Positions 1 through 8,924 of a stretch of DNA of 64,000 nucleotides are shown here, in pieces (position 1 is the stretch's first letter; each line of letters starts with the position of its first letter). Under the pieces are notes generated by a model. The model was not told the DNA's origin. It worked only from the letters and a program-made list of their open reading frames with translations, and did no database searches. Position numbers and translations under genes: made by a program. Source of the DNA: Aquibacillus sediminis (lineage in GTDB: Bacteria > Bacillota > Bacilli > Bacillales > Amphibacillaceae); the NCBI RefSeq assembly GCF_005870085.1, contig NZ_SZNM01000007.1, positions 62,001 to 126,000 of the forward strand. Direction: 5' to 3'.

Positions 1-1
1 A

Positions 2-655
2 GAATTGGTTGTTTTACCAGAGTATACATTATCAACTATCCAAAATATTTCAACATGGGTTGGCAAAATACAAGATGCAACTATCAACCCTAAGACAGTA
101 GTTGTTTTAACAGCTACTATAGAAAATGAATCTATTAATAAGACTAGCTATTTAATAACTAAAAATGAACTGTTAGGAACCTATAACAAGACCCATATCG
201 AGCAGCAAGAGTCTGGTCTAACAAATGGAAATGAATTACCTGTATTTCCTACTCCAAAGGGGAACATCGGTATTATTCATGGTATGGAAGGATTCTTACC
301 AGAAGTGCCTAGAGTTCTTACGTTAAAAGGTGCGGATTTAATTATTTGGATCAATGATTTTCCATTGGAATTACAGGTGAAAATCGCTAGAACTCGAGCA
401 GCTGAAAACCGTATTTATGTAGCAACAATGAATCCATTAGACAAACCATCTGACTCTTCTAGTATGATTATTGACCCTAATGGTGTTGTTGTTGCATCTA
501 CTTTAATTGATACAGAACAAGCAACTGCAGCTCTACTACCTCTATTTTTAAGTCGTTGTAAAACAGTTGTTCCAGGAACGGATGTTGTGTTTGACCGGAC
601 ACCGACTATGTACAAAAGTCTAACCAAGACCAAAGTAAATGAGGTGAGCAAATAA
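2..655 (+). CDS. Nitrilase/carbon-nitrogen hydrolase family protein, 5' truncated by window, catalytic Cys absent
   Basis: The reading frame is open from the first bases, so the start lies upstream of the window. The fold is recognisable: a Glu in LPEY, a Lys in YNKTHI, and the block GNIGIIHGMEGFLPEVPR followed by LKGADLIIW, which matches the family's IGxxICYDxxFPE...GADLI region. Active nitrilases and amidases use a Glu-Lys-Cys triad. Here the Cys position is Gly (codon 281-283) and the usual Asp two residues later is Glu, so hydrolysis by the standard mechanism is unlikely. It ends one base before the aldehyde dehydrogenase gene, whose GAGGTG Shine-Dalgarno lies inside this gene's last codons, so the two are translationally linked. 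It could be a pseudoenzyme or regulatory subunit. Family call is firm; function is unknown. Confidence 0.75.
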   Translation, partial: ELVVLPEYTLSTIQNISTWVGKIQDATINPKTVVVLTATIENESINKTSYLITKNELLGTYNKTHIEQQESGLTNGNELPVFPTPKGNIGIIHGMEGFLPEVPRVLTLKGADLIIWINDFPLELQVKIARTRAAENRIYVATMNPLDKPSDSSSMIIDPNGVVVASTLIDTEQATAALLPLFLSRCKTVVPGTDVVFDRTPTMYKSLTKTKVNEVSK

Positions 656-656
656 C

Positions 657-2183
657 ATGGTAAAAATAACGAAAAAAAATGAAGTGGTAGAAAAGTTTAT
701 AAATCAGGATTATAAGCTGTTTGTAGATGGAGAATATATTTCGGCGGCTTCAGGAAAAACGTTTGAGGTTTTGAACCCTACTACCACAGAAAAAATTGCA
801 GAAGTGGAGGAAGGTGATGGGAAGGATATATCTTATGCAATTGATCGGGCGAAAAAGGCTTTCCCTGTCTGGGCAAATTACTCTAAAGAAGAACGAGCAG
901 TTGTCTTAGAAAAAATGGGACAGAATTTTCGGGATAATCTTGGTGAGTTGGCACAACTAGAATCTCTACAGACAGGCCGTCCGATAAGAGAAATGAAATC
1001 CCAGCTTGCTAGATTACCAGAGTGGTTTACTTATTTTGCTAGTGTTTTAAGAACGCATGAAGAACAGGTAAGGCCATTTAGCGGTCCTTATCTTGCATAC
1101 TCTGAACGGTTTCCTTTGGGGGTTGTTGGATTAATCACTCCGTGGAACCATCCGCTATTAATATTAACGAAAAAATTAGTACCAGCATTAGCAGGTGGTA
1201 ATAGTTTAGTTGTCAAGCCATCTGAACTAGCACCTCTAAGTGTCTTGAAAATTGGCCAAATCGCTAAAGAAGCAGGAGTACCAGATGGTGTGCTAAATAT
1301 TGTTCCAGGATTTGGTGCAACTGCAGGTGCAGCTCTCTGCAAAGATACTAGAATAGCGAAAATAGACGTAACAGGTGGAACAGAAACGGGGAGAATCATA
1401 GCGCAGCAAGCGGGTTATAATTTAACCAAAATTAGCTGCGAGTTAGGAGGAAAGGCGTCCAGTCTGTTTTTTGAAGATGTAGATGTAGACAGTGCGGTCA
1501 ATAACGCAGCGTTTGCAGCATTTATCGCTACAGGTCAAACGTGTGTACAAGGTGCAAGGCTCTTAGTACACGAAAGTTTATATGAAGAATTTGTTGGAAA
1601 ATTAGCAGAAAAGGTTAAAAACATAAAAATTGGTGATCCATTAGAAATAGAAACACAAATGGGACCACTTATCTCACTAAAACAACTAGAGTTAACTGAA
1701 AAATATGTGAGGATAGGTTTGCAAGAAGGTGCTAGATTAGTATCTGGTGGAGCTAAACCTAGTACTCCTGAAAAAGGGTATTATTTTGAACCTACTATTT
1801 TTGCTGATGTAAAAAATGATATGCGTATTGCTCAAGAAGAAATCTTTGGTCCAATCACTACGGTAATCCCTTTTAAAACAGAAGAGGAAGCCATTCGTTT
1901 AGCAAATTCAACTGAATTTGGATTGGCGATGAGTGTATGGACAAATGATATAAAACGAGCACATCGTGTAACAAATCAACTAGAGTGTGGTATTGCTTGG
2001 ATTAATGACCACCATAGAGTTGATCCAGGTGCACCATGGGGCGGTATTAAGTTAAGTGGTATTGGTAAAGAAAATGGTATTACGGCTTACTTAGCCTATA
2101 CGAATGAAAAAACTGTCATCGTAAACAAAGACGATAATAGCTTTGATTGGTACGACTCTTCAGAGATTAAAAGGTATAGCTAA
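657..2183 (+). CDS. NAD(P)-dependent aldehyde dehydrogenase
   Basis: A 508-residue ALDH-superfamily enzyme of normal length, oxidising an aldehyde to a carboxylate in the cytoplasm. Visible landmarks in order are the cofactor motif TPWNHPLL near residue 162, the Rossmann GGTETGR near 239, the general base Glu in ELGGK near 262, the catalytic Cys in GQTCVQG near 296, and EEIFGP near 390. The ATG at 657 follows a GAGGTG ribosome site ten bases upstream. It sits between the nitrilase-like gene and a TRAP transporter, so it probably acts on an intermediate of the compound that transporter imports. The substrate cannot be read from sequence; it resembles the betaine-aldehyde/hydroxymuconic-semialdehyde branch only in general form. 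Confidence 0.93.
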   Translation: MVKITKKNEVVEKFINQDYKLFVDGEYISAASGKTFEVLNPTTTEKIAEVEEGDGKDISYAIDRAKKAFPVWANYSKEERAVVLEKMGQNFRDNLGELAQLESLQTGRPIREMKSQLARLPEWFTYFASVLRTHEEQVRPFSGPYLAYSERFPLGVVGLITPWNHPLLILTKKLVPALAGGNSLVVKPSELAPLSVLKIGQIAKEAGVPDGVLNIVPGFGATAGAALCKDTRIAKIDVTGGTETGRIIAQQAGYNLTKISCELGGKASSLFFEDVDVDSAVNNAAFAAFIATGQTCVQGARLLVHESLYEEFVGKLAEKVKNIKIGDPLEIETQMGPLISLKQLELTEKYVRIGLQEGARLVSGGAKPSTPEKGYYFEPTIFADVKNDMRIAQEEIFGPITTVIPFKTEEEAIRLANSTEFGLAMSVWTNDIKRAHRVTNQLECGIAWINDHHRVDPGAPWGGIKLSGIGKENGITAYLAYTNEKTVIVNKDDNSFDWYDSSEIKRYS

Positions 2184-2224
2184 TAGTAATATTTAGTCTA
2201 GTAATGGTTAAAGGAGGGATATAT

Positions 2225-2821
2225 GTGATCAATCGTGAGGCTACTAATGATATCGAATTAAACCAAGCTCCCATTGCAACTGGAAATAAAAATTTTTTGC
2301 TATCGGGTCTGCTTTGGATCGATAAATGGATTTTAAGAGCTTTTGAAAGATTGGTGTTAGCAGTAAGCTTGCTTAGCCTTTCGATCATTGTTTTTTCAAT
2401 TGTTATTACTCGGTACTTTTTTGACTACGCACCACCATGGTCAGATGAATTACCCCGCTACATTATGGTTTGGTTAACTTTCATTGGCATGAGTTATTGT
2501 GTTAGAAAAGGTGAGCATGTTGTGGTGGATATTCTATTCGCAAGAATGAAAGGGAAGTTCAAAAAATATTACTTTAGTTTCACCTTATTAGTATGTACCG
2601 TGTTTTCAGGGATTTTAACTTATTATGGTTGGAATTTAACGTTAAAGATGTTTGAGATTAACCAGCAGTCCGTGTCTTTAGGAATTCCGATGGCCTATAT
2701 CTATCTAGCTATACCAGTAGGTTGTTTCTTGATGGCCAAAAACTTCCTACATCTATTAATTGTTAATATATTTGGTAAAGAGGTAGTTACAAAATTGAAT
2801 GAAGGGGGTGAGGATGAATGA
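2225..2821 (+). CDS. dctQ: TRAP transporter small permease, DctQ family
   Basis: Small membrane subunit of a tripartite ATP-independent periplasmic transporter. About 198 residues with four predicted hydrophobic segments and the family-typical stretch WSDELPRYIMVWLTFIG followed by RKGEHVVVD. An ATG at 2204 is in frame, but GGAGGG at 2213-2218 lies between it and a GTG at 2225, so GTG 2225 is the better start. The stop overlaps the start of the large permease by four bases (ATGA), showing coupling. It works with the DctM protein next door and the binding protein at 5886 for sodium-coupled uptake of an organic acid. Confidence 0.92.
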   Translation: MINREATNDIELNQAPIATGNKNFLLSGLLWIDKWILRAFERLVLAVSLLSLSIIVFSIVITRYFFDYAPPWSDELPRYIMVWLTFIGMSYCVRKGEHVVVDILFARMKGKFKKYYFSFTLLVCTVFSGILTYYGWNLTLKMFEINQQSVSLGIPMAYIYLAIPVGCFLMAKNFLHLLIVNIFGKEVVTKLNEGGEDE

Positions 2822-4092
2822 CAGCAACATTAATTCCATTAGCATTACTATTTTTACTACTGGCATTTCCAGTTTTTCTTTCAATACTCATTCCTAGTTT
2901 CATCGCTCTAGACATCCATTTCCCTATGCAAAATATTGATGTTTTAATTCAACAAATGTTTGGCGGAGTTAACACTTATTCTCTACTAGCAATTCCATTT
3001 TTTATGTTTGCTGCTGATGTCATTTCTAGAGGACAGATTGGGAAAAGACTAATCGAAGTAGCAAACACACTTGTTGGCTTTTTACCTGGTGGCCTTGCAA
3101 TGGCAACCGTAGTAACATGTATTTTCTTTGGAGCAATTTCTGGTGCAGGTTCAGCAGCAGTCGTAGCAATTGGAGGAATTGTCTATCCTATCATGATAGA
3201 AAAAGGTTATGGTTCTAAGTTCACTGTTGGGTTAATTCTTGCATCAAGTAGTTTAGCGATGTTAATTCCTCCGGGGATTGGGATGATCTTGTATTCTACT
3301 ATTTATCCTGCTTCATCAATAAAGGATATGTTTGCAGCAGGTATTCTTCTTGGTCTAATTACAGGAGGAGTATTCATGACCTACAGCTGTTACTACGCAA
3401 TAAAAAATAATATTCCAAGAGATAAATTTGTAGGTTTTGGGAATTTATTTAAAGCTTTGTTACAAGCTGGTTGGGCTCTAGGTTTACCAGTAATTATTTT
3501 GTTAGGTATCTATCTTGGTATTACGACTGTTACAGAAGCTGCTGCAATTGCAGTCATATACGCATTATTTGTGGAAATGGTTGTATACCGAGAGTTATCT
3601 ATACGAGATCTATATAAAACAACTATTCGCTCAGGGACCCTGATTGCTATGTTACTTGTATTGATTTCCGCTGGAAAAGCAATCTCTTACCTAATGACAA
3701 TGGGTGGGTTACCTCAATTAATTAGTCAACTCTTAGGTGATTACTCTACTCTAGTAATTTTACTATTAATTAATTTTGTATTCTTAATCGTTGGTATGTT
3801 TATTGATCCGAACTCTGCCATTATAATAATGACACCACTAGTTGCGCCAATCGCGACAACTATGGGCATTGACCCAGTTCATTTAGGAATGATTATTGTG
3901 TTCAATTTATCCATTGGTATGATTACACCACCATTTGGTTTAAATTTGTTTATAGCACAAGGTGCATTTAAGATCCCTTATGCAAAAATCATACCAGGTA
4001 CTATTCCTTTTATCCTTTGTACAATTGGAGTGTTAATTGTAATCAACTTAGCACCTGGTGTTATCATGTGGTTACCAAATCTATTGAACTAA
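2818..4092 (+). CDS. dctM: TRAP transporter large permease, DctM family
   Basis: Large membrane subunit of the TRAP system, 424 residues, many hydrophobic helices. Family landmarks include FFGAISGAGSAAVVAIG near residue 105, a LIPPGIGMILY segment near 150 and ITPPFGLNLF near 370, all typical of the transport core. It starts within the last codon of the small permease. Only a short gap follows to the PucR-type regulator. Together with dctQ and dctP it forms a complete importer; the unusual point is that the regulator gene is inserted between the permease genes and the binding-protein gene. Confidence 0.94.
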   Translation: MTATLIPLALLFLLLAFPVFLSILIPSFIALDIHFPMQNIDVLIQQMFGGVNTYSLLAIPFFMFAADVISRGQIGKRLIEVANTLVGFLPGGLAMATVVTCIFFGAISGAGSAAVVAIGGIVYPIMIEKGYGSKFTVGLILASSSLAMLIPPGIGMILYSTIYPASSIKDMFAAGILLGLITGGVFMTYSCYYAIKNNIPRDKFVGFGNLFKALLQAGWALGLPVIILLGIYLGITTVTEAAAIAVIYALFVEMVVYRELSIRDLYKTTIRSGTLIAMLLVLISAGKAISYLMTMGGLPQLISQLLGDYSTLVILLLINFVFLIVGMFIDPNSAIIIMTPLVAPIATTMGIDPVHLGMIIVFNLSIGMITPPFGLNLFIAQGAFKIPYAKIIPGTIPFILCTIGVLIVINLAPGVIMWLPNLLN

Positions 4093-4116
4093 TTTTTCGA
4101 CATGGGGGGGGAATGA

Positions 4117-5871
4117 ATGTATGTACTAATAGAAGAGATTATGAAACTAGACTCTTTTAGTGGTAGCAAAGTGGTAGCTGGTGAGAATGGTCTTGATCGA
4201 AAAATAACATCCGTTACTGTTTCGGAATTACCAGATGCACCTGAATGGCTAGTCGGCGGAGAATTGGTGATGACTACAGGATATTATATGAAAGAAAATG
4301 GCGATCACCAAGTGAAATGGTTGAAGCAACTAATAGAAAAAGGGGCTTCTGCATTAGCGATTAAACCAGGAAGATTTATTGGTTCTATTAGCCAAGATCT
4401 AATGGATGTTGCTTCCGAGTATAGATTTCCACTAATAGAGTTACCTCTGACTTGCTTTTGGTCAGACTTAATCAAAGATACAACCGAATTAATTCAAAAC
4501 AGCCAAAACTATATTATCAAAAAAACAGAAGAAATTCACAAGCAATTAACAGACATTGTATTGCAAGGAAAAGGAATTCAGGAAATAGCTGATACGTTAA
4601 GTTATTTAGTGAAAAGTCCTATCGTGGTGGAAGATTTCATGTTTAAAACAATGGCCGTCTCCGAAGATAAACAATCGTCTGACTATATGAATAAATTTAT
4701 AGAATATCGACAATCAGAGGATTTTAAAAATTGGTTTAAGCGGAAAAATGAAGTGAAAGATATTATTAATTTTCGTGAAAATAAGATCATTACGATTAAT
4801 ATTAATTATGAAGGAAAAGAAATGTATTCACAGATTACTTTTCCAATTATTGCAAATCATGTTCTATATGGGTTCATCTCCCTTATCTCTAAGGATAAAA
4901 AGATTAATGAAGTTGATAAGGTTGCTTTAGAACACGGGTCTACTACCATTGCTCTAGATATGATGAAAAATAGGATTACACTAGACTATGAGCGTAGAAT
5001 GAGAAATCTCTTTTTAAATGAATTGATTGACGGGAATGTCGATAAGGCAATTGCTTCTTACCGGAAATGGGGTTTTGTCGATAGTGAAATTTTTCAACCA
5101 ACCATTATGGTGATTTTTAACCTAACCAATTTAAAGCAGTTTTGGATGGATAAAGCAAATGAGAATTTTTTCATAGAACATGAGGAAGAGAAAACATTTC
5201 AATTAATCAAAAGCTGTTATATGAGAAATGATCATAATGTCTTTGTAAACATCAATGAGAATATCTGTACAGTAATCTATCATTACTCCCAAGGCCTTTC
5301 TAATAAAGCTGCAACCAATGAGGTGAAAAGACTTACATTGAAAGTTATTGGAGAGTTAGAACAAAGATTCAATAGAAAAGATTTTTTTGCAGGGATTGGA
5401 GATCCAAGTGAAGATATTCAAGATATCCAAAAAATTTACAGTACAGCTAAAACATCTTTAGAATTAGGAAGGAAATTTTTACAAGGGAAAAAAGTAGCCG
5501 TTTATGATGAATTGGGTGTAATAAGGCTATTATCCTTAGTGAAAAATCATCGTGAACTAGAAAAATATTGCAGTGATTTGATAGGCGAACTCATGCAACA
5601 TGACTTTTCAAATGATGATTCGATGTGTGAAACGTTGGATATTTACTTAAAAACGAACTGTAATATTAAAGAAAGTGCAAAATTGTTAAATATTCATTCC
5701 AATACCTTATCATATCGTTTAAAAAAAATAAAAGCGATACTCCAAAAGGATCTCAATGATTCACAAGTAAGGTTAAATCTTCAACTCGCTTTAACTGTAA
5801 AGAATCTTTTCCTGGTGAACACTAATCTAGGAAAAAGAAAGGAATTGCAATTTAATTTATCAGAAAATTAA
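4117..5871 (+). CDS. PucR/CdaR-type transcriptional regulator
   Basis: A 584-residue regulator. The N-terminal about 125 residues match the PucR sensory domain (ITSVTVSELPDAPEWL, GGELVMTTGYY). The middle resembles the GGDEF-like CdaR domain. The C-terminus carries the HTH_30 DNA-binding motif (ETLDIYLKTNCNIKESAKLL, then HSNTLSYRLKKI). Family members activate purine, sugar-diacid or GABA catabolism in response to the pathway substrate. Its place inside the TRAP operon suggests it controls uptake and breakdown of the imported compound. A run of eight G residues at 4104-4111 forms the ribosome site just before the ATG at 4117. Confidence 0.9.
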   Translation: MYVLIEEIMKLDSFSGSKVVAGENGLDRKITSVTVSELPDAPEWLVGGELVMTTGYYMKENGDHQVKWLKQLIEKGASALAIKPGRFIGSISQDLMDVASEYRFPLIELPLTCFWSDLIKDTTELIQNSQNYIIKKTEEIHKQLTDIVLQGKGIQEIADTLSYLVKSPIVVEDFMFKTMAVSEDKQSSDYMNKFIEYRQSEDFKNWFKRKNEVKDIINFRENKIITININYEGKEMYSQITFPIIANHVLYGFISLISKDKKINEVDKVALEHGSTTIALDMMKNRITLDYERRMRNLFLNELIDGNVDKAIASYRKWGFVDSEIFQPTIMVIFNLTNLKQFWMDKANENFFIEHEEEKTFQLIKSCYMRNDHNVFVNINENICTVIYHYSQGLSNKAATNEVKRLTLKVIGELEQRFNRKDFFAGIGDPSEDIQDIQKIYSTAKTSLELGRKFLQGKKVAVYDELGVIRLLSLVKNHRELEKYCSDLIGELMQHDFSNDDSMCETLDIYLKTNCNIKESAKLLNIHSNTLSYRLKKIKAILQKDLNDSQVRLNLQLALTVKNLFLVNTNLGKRKELQFNLSEN

Positions 5872-5885
5872 AAGGAGTGTTAATT

Positions 5886-6935
5886 TTGAGAAAATCATTA
5901 TTGTTTATTACTATTTTGCTTTTAATTATTGTCGCTGTTGGTTGTGGAAATAATGAGCCTAATGGTACTGCGGATAGTGAGTCTGATGGAGATGGTTCAG
6001 AACCAATTGTCGTTAAATTTGGTCACAGTTCTGCACCAGGTAGTGCAAGAGATGCTGGGGCCAATAAATTTAAAGAGATATTTGAGGCTGAGACTGCTGG
6101 CAAATATAAAGTAGAAGTTTATCCATCAGGCCAACTTGGTGGATCAACACAACAGATTGAAGCAGTTCAAATGGGAAATCAAGAAATGGTTATTCAACCT
6201 TCTTCATTCTTAGGCGGGTTCCAGCCAATTATATCTTTACTAGATATTCCTTTCCTTTTACCAAGTGAAAAGGATAAATTAGTGGAGCTTCATAAATCTG
6301 ATGCGATTACTAGTCTTTTGGATACAACAAAGGATGTTAGTATTAAGACTTTAGGAATTTGGCACACAGGATTTAAAGAATTTACAGGTCCGGTTGCATT
6401 AAATAATCCGGAAGCTTTTAAAGGATTGAAGTTCCGTGCAATGCCATCACCAATTATCGAAGAGCAGTTTAACATACTTGGTGCGACTCCGGCTAACATT
6501 GCTTTTTCTGAAACTTACAATGCATTACAAACAGGAACAATTGATGCACAAGAAAACCCAATTGATACTACTGTTGATATGAAATTCCATGAAGTTCAAG
6601 ATGTTATTACGATGACAGACCATGGTGTACTTGATCAGTTAATTATGGTGAACAATGCTTTCTATCAAGGGCTTGATGAGGATACAAAAGCAGCTATGCA
6701 AAAGGCGTTTGAAGAAGGTAGAAAAGCTACTTTAGAAAAAACATATGAAAAGATTGATAGTTCTTTAGAGGATTTGAAAAACAGTGAAAATGTTGAAATT
6801 GTTGAGATTACAGAAAAAGAAAGAGAAGCTTTTAAAGAAGCAACTGAAGGCATTAAAGATTTTTACATTGAAGAAAATGGGAACAAAGGTGAAGAGTTGT
6901 TAAAAGGTATTGAAGACGCAATTAAAGGTCTTTAA
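5886..6935 (+). CDS. dctP: TRAP transporter substrate-binding lipoprotein, DctP family
   Basis: Extracytoplasmic receptor of the TRAP importer, about 349 residues. It has an N-terminal hydrophobic signal ending in a lipobox (VAVGCG), so the mature protein is lipid-anchored at a Cys. Diagnostic DctP features are FGHSSAPGSARDAGANKFKE near residue 45, VYPSGQLGG near 80 and KFRAMPSPI, where the Arg contacts the substrate carboxylate, near 185. AAAGGAG at 5871-5877 sits eight bases before a TTG at 5886, which is a better start than the GTG at 5877 that overlaps the ribosome site. The likely ligand is a carboxylic acid; its identity is not visible. Confidence 0.93.
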   Translation: MRKSLLFITILLLIIVAVGCGNNEPNGTADSESDGDGSEPIVVKFGHSSAPGSARDAGANKFKEIFEAETAGKYKVEVYPSGQLGGSTQQIEAVQMGNQEMVIQPSSFLGGFQPIISLLDIPFLLPSEKDKLVELHKSDAITSLLDTTKDVSIKTLGIWHTGFKEFTGPVALNNPEAFKGLKFRAMPSPIIEEQFNILGATPANIAFSETYNALQTGTIDAQENPIDTTVDMKFHEVQDVITMTDHGVLDQLIMVNNAFYQGLDEDTKAAMQKAFEEGRKATLEKTYEKIDSSLEDLKNSENVEIVEITEKEREAFKEATEGIKDFYIEENGNKGEELLKGIEDAIKGL

Positions 6936-6947
6936 TTTGATGTAAGA

Positions 6948-6972
6948 AAATGGGGTCACCATAGCCCCATTT
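6948..6972 (+). terminator. Stem-loop after dctP
   Basis: AAATGGGG and CCCCATTT form an 8-bp stem around a 9-base loop just after the dctP stop. Only a short T run follows, so it may be a weak terminator or an RNA-stabilising hairpin separating the transporter genes from the hydrolase gene downstream. Confidence 0.55.
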
Positions 6973-7022
6973 CTAACTCTATGGAACTATGACTAGTAAA
7001 AAATAAAATGAGGTGAAGTAAA

Positions 7023-8786
7023 TTGAAAGATGAAAAAGTGGTAGAAGTGAAAGACTATGAAACAGTAATTACAGATGGGATGAAAATTGATTATGACGTA
7101 CCGATTCAGATGGAAGATGGTATTGTCCTTCGAGCCGATGTATTTAGACCAATTGAAGCTGGAGAATATCCGGTTGTATTAAACTATGGTCCATATGGGA
7201 AGGGACTATCCTTTCAAGAAGGTTTTCCACGTCAATGGAAGGCTATGACAGAATCTCATCCTGATGTAGAAGCAGGTTCAACAAATAAATACCAAAACTG
7301 GGAAGCAGTAGACCCTGAGAAATGGGTTCCTTACGGATATGTTTGTGTCCGTGTTGACTCAAGGGGAATCGGTAGCTCACCAGGCTATTTTAGTCCTTTT
7401 TCTCCACGTGAAACCAAAGACTATTACAACTGTATTGAATGGGCTGGGGTTCAAGAATGGAGTAACGGTAAGGTTGGATTGAATGGCATTTCCTACTATG
7501 CGACAAATCAATGGCAAGTCGCTGCGATGCAACCACCACACCTTGCAGCGATTATCCCGTGGGAAGGGTGTGCAGATTGGTATCGGGATGCAACTCACCA
7601 TGGTGGGATTGTATCCACATTTTGGTCTACTTGGTATAAACCGCAAGTTTTAATTGTCCAACATGGTGTTGGAGAAAATGGGCCGATCAACCCTAACACT
7701 GGAAAACCTGTGGGTGGTCCAGTTACCTTGTCTGAATCAGAATTAGCAGAAAACTGTACGGACTTTAAAGAAGATATCTTATCGCATCCATTAGCTAATG
7801 ATGACTATTATAAAGAAAGAAGTGTTGATTGGAGTAAGGTCACTGTTCCATTATTATCTGCAGCGAATTGGGGGGGAGTAGGGCTACATTCTCGTGGTAA
7901 TTTTACTGGTTTTCAACTTGCTGCTTCCAAACAAAAGTGGCTTGAGGTACATGGATTAGAACACTGGACCCATTTCTATACAGATTATGGTGTTAACATT
8001 CAAAGACGTTTCTTTGATTACCATTTAAAAGGTGAAGACAATGGTCTAGACCAAGATTCCCCGGTTAAATTACAGGTTCGACATGTAGATGAAACATTTA
8101 CCGAACGATCGGAGCAAGAATGGCCATTGGCTCGTACAGACTGGAAGAAAATGTATCTTGATGCTTCTAATATGGGATTTAGTAGTGGCGTAGTGGATAC
8201 GAAGGATCAAGTAACTTATGACACAACTGGTGAGGGTGTTACATTTATGAGCCAACCATTTGAAAACAAGACAGAACTGACTGGTCCGATGGCTTCGAAG
8301 ATATTTATGTCTGCAACGAACGAAGACGCTGACTTATTTTTAACTGTTAGATTGTTTGGTCCTGATGGAAGTGAAGTGTTATTTAAAGGTGCAATGGATC
8401 CACGAACTCCAATAGCACAAGGTTGGCTCCGTGCTTCTCATCGGAAACTTGATGTAGAACGAAGTGTTGAGTATCAACCATATCATACACATGATGAAGA
8501 GCAACCGTTAACACCAAATGAAGTGTATGAATTGGATATTGAAATATGGCCAACATCAATAGTTATCCCAGAGGGTTATACACTTGGTTTAACTATTGGT
8601 GGTAAGGATTATGAAAATACAGATAAAGGAACTAAATTCCACTCTAAGGAAATGAAGGGTTCTGGAGCATACTGGCATGATGATCCTCGTGATCGCCCTG
8701 CTGAGAAATTTGATGGAGAAGTTACGCTTTATACTGGTGGAGAAAAAGATTCCTATCTTTTACTACCTGTGATCCCAGAAAAATAG
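7023..8786 (+). CDS. CocE/NonD-type (peptidase S15) serine hydrolase
   Basis: A 587-residue alpha/beta hydrolase of the X-Pro dipeptidyl-peptidase/cocaine esterase family. The N-terminal half shows the oxyanion-region motif RVDSRGIGSSPGYF near residue 115 and the nucleophile elbow GLNGISYYATNQW with Ser near 157. A HGLEHWTHFY segment near 320 is a candidate catalytic-His region. The C-terminal third has the jelly-roll domain of the family (GWLRASHRKLD, followed by PTSIVIPEGYTLGLTIGG). The TTG at 7023 is preceded by GAGGTG seven bases upstream. Known members cleave esters, amides or acylated antibiotics. In this locus it could release the acid or amide that later enzymes degrade; the substrate is not inferable. 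Confidence 0.9.
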   Translation: MKDEKVVEVKDYETVITDGMKIDYDVPIQMEDGIVLRADVFRPIEAGEYPVVLNYGPYGKGLSFQEGFPRQWKAMTESHPDVEAGSTNKYQNWEAVDPEKWVPYGYVCVRVDSRGIGSSPGYFSPFSPRETKDYYNCIEWAGVQEWSNGKVGLNGISYYATNQWQVAAMQPPHLAAIIPWEGCADWYRDATHHGGIVSTFWSTWYKPQVLIVQHGVGENGPINPNTGKPVGGPVTLSESELAENCTDFKEDILSHPLANDDYYKERSVDWSKVTVPLLSAANWGGVGLHSRGNFTGFQLAASKQKWLEVHGLEHWTHFYTDYGVNIQRRFFDYHLKGEDNGLDQDSPVKLQVRHVDETFTERSEQEWPLARTDWKKMYLDASNMGFSSGVVDTKDQVTYDTTGEGVTFMSQPFENKTELTGPMASKIFMSATNEDADLFLTVRLFGPDGSEVLFKGAMDPRTPIAQGWLRASHRKLDVERSVEYQPYHTHDEEQPLTPNEVYELDIEIWPTSIVIPEGYTLGLTIGGKDYENTDKGTKFHSKEMKGSGAYWHDDPRDRPAEKFDGEVTLYTGGEKDSYLLLPVIPEK

Positions 8787-8849
8787 ATTTATTATGTCTT
8801 CTAGAATATGCACTTGAATAATATAATGCTTACCATCATAAAGGGAGAA

Positions 8850-8877
8850 AGGTAGTCTTTCTGCAGAAAGACTACCT
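8850..8877. repeat. 28-bp perfect palindrome between hydrolase and amidohydrolase genes
   Basis: AGGTAGTCTTTCTG and its exact reverse complement are joined without a spacer, centred on CTGCAG at 8861-8866. As RNA it would form a 12-bp stem with a 4-base loop. No U tract follows, so it may be an operator, processing hairpin or poor terminator. No second copy was seen in the window. Confidence 0.7.
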
Positions 8878-8924
8878 AAACTTTAAGAGTCCTTTCAAGA
8901 GGAAGCTTTTACAAAGGGGTTGAA

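Noticed and set aside
1088-1399. 103-codon minus-strand open frame inside the aldehyde dehydrogenase gene
   Set aside because: No ribosome site, and the plus strand is unmistakably ALDH; it is a codon-usage shadow.
4104-4111. G8 tract before pucR as a phase-variation switch
   Set aside because: It is intergenic and acts as the ribosome site; one tract without strain comparison is not enough. Kept only as a note under the gene.
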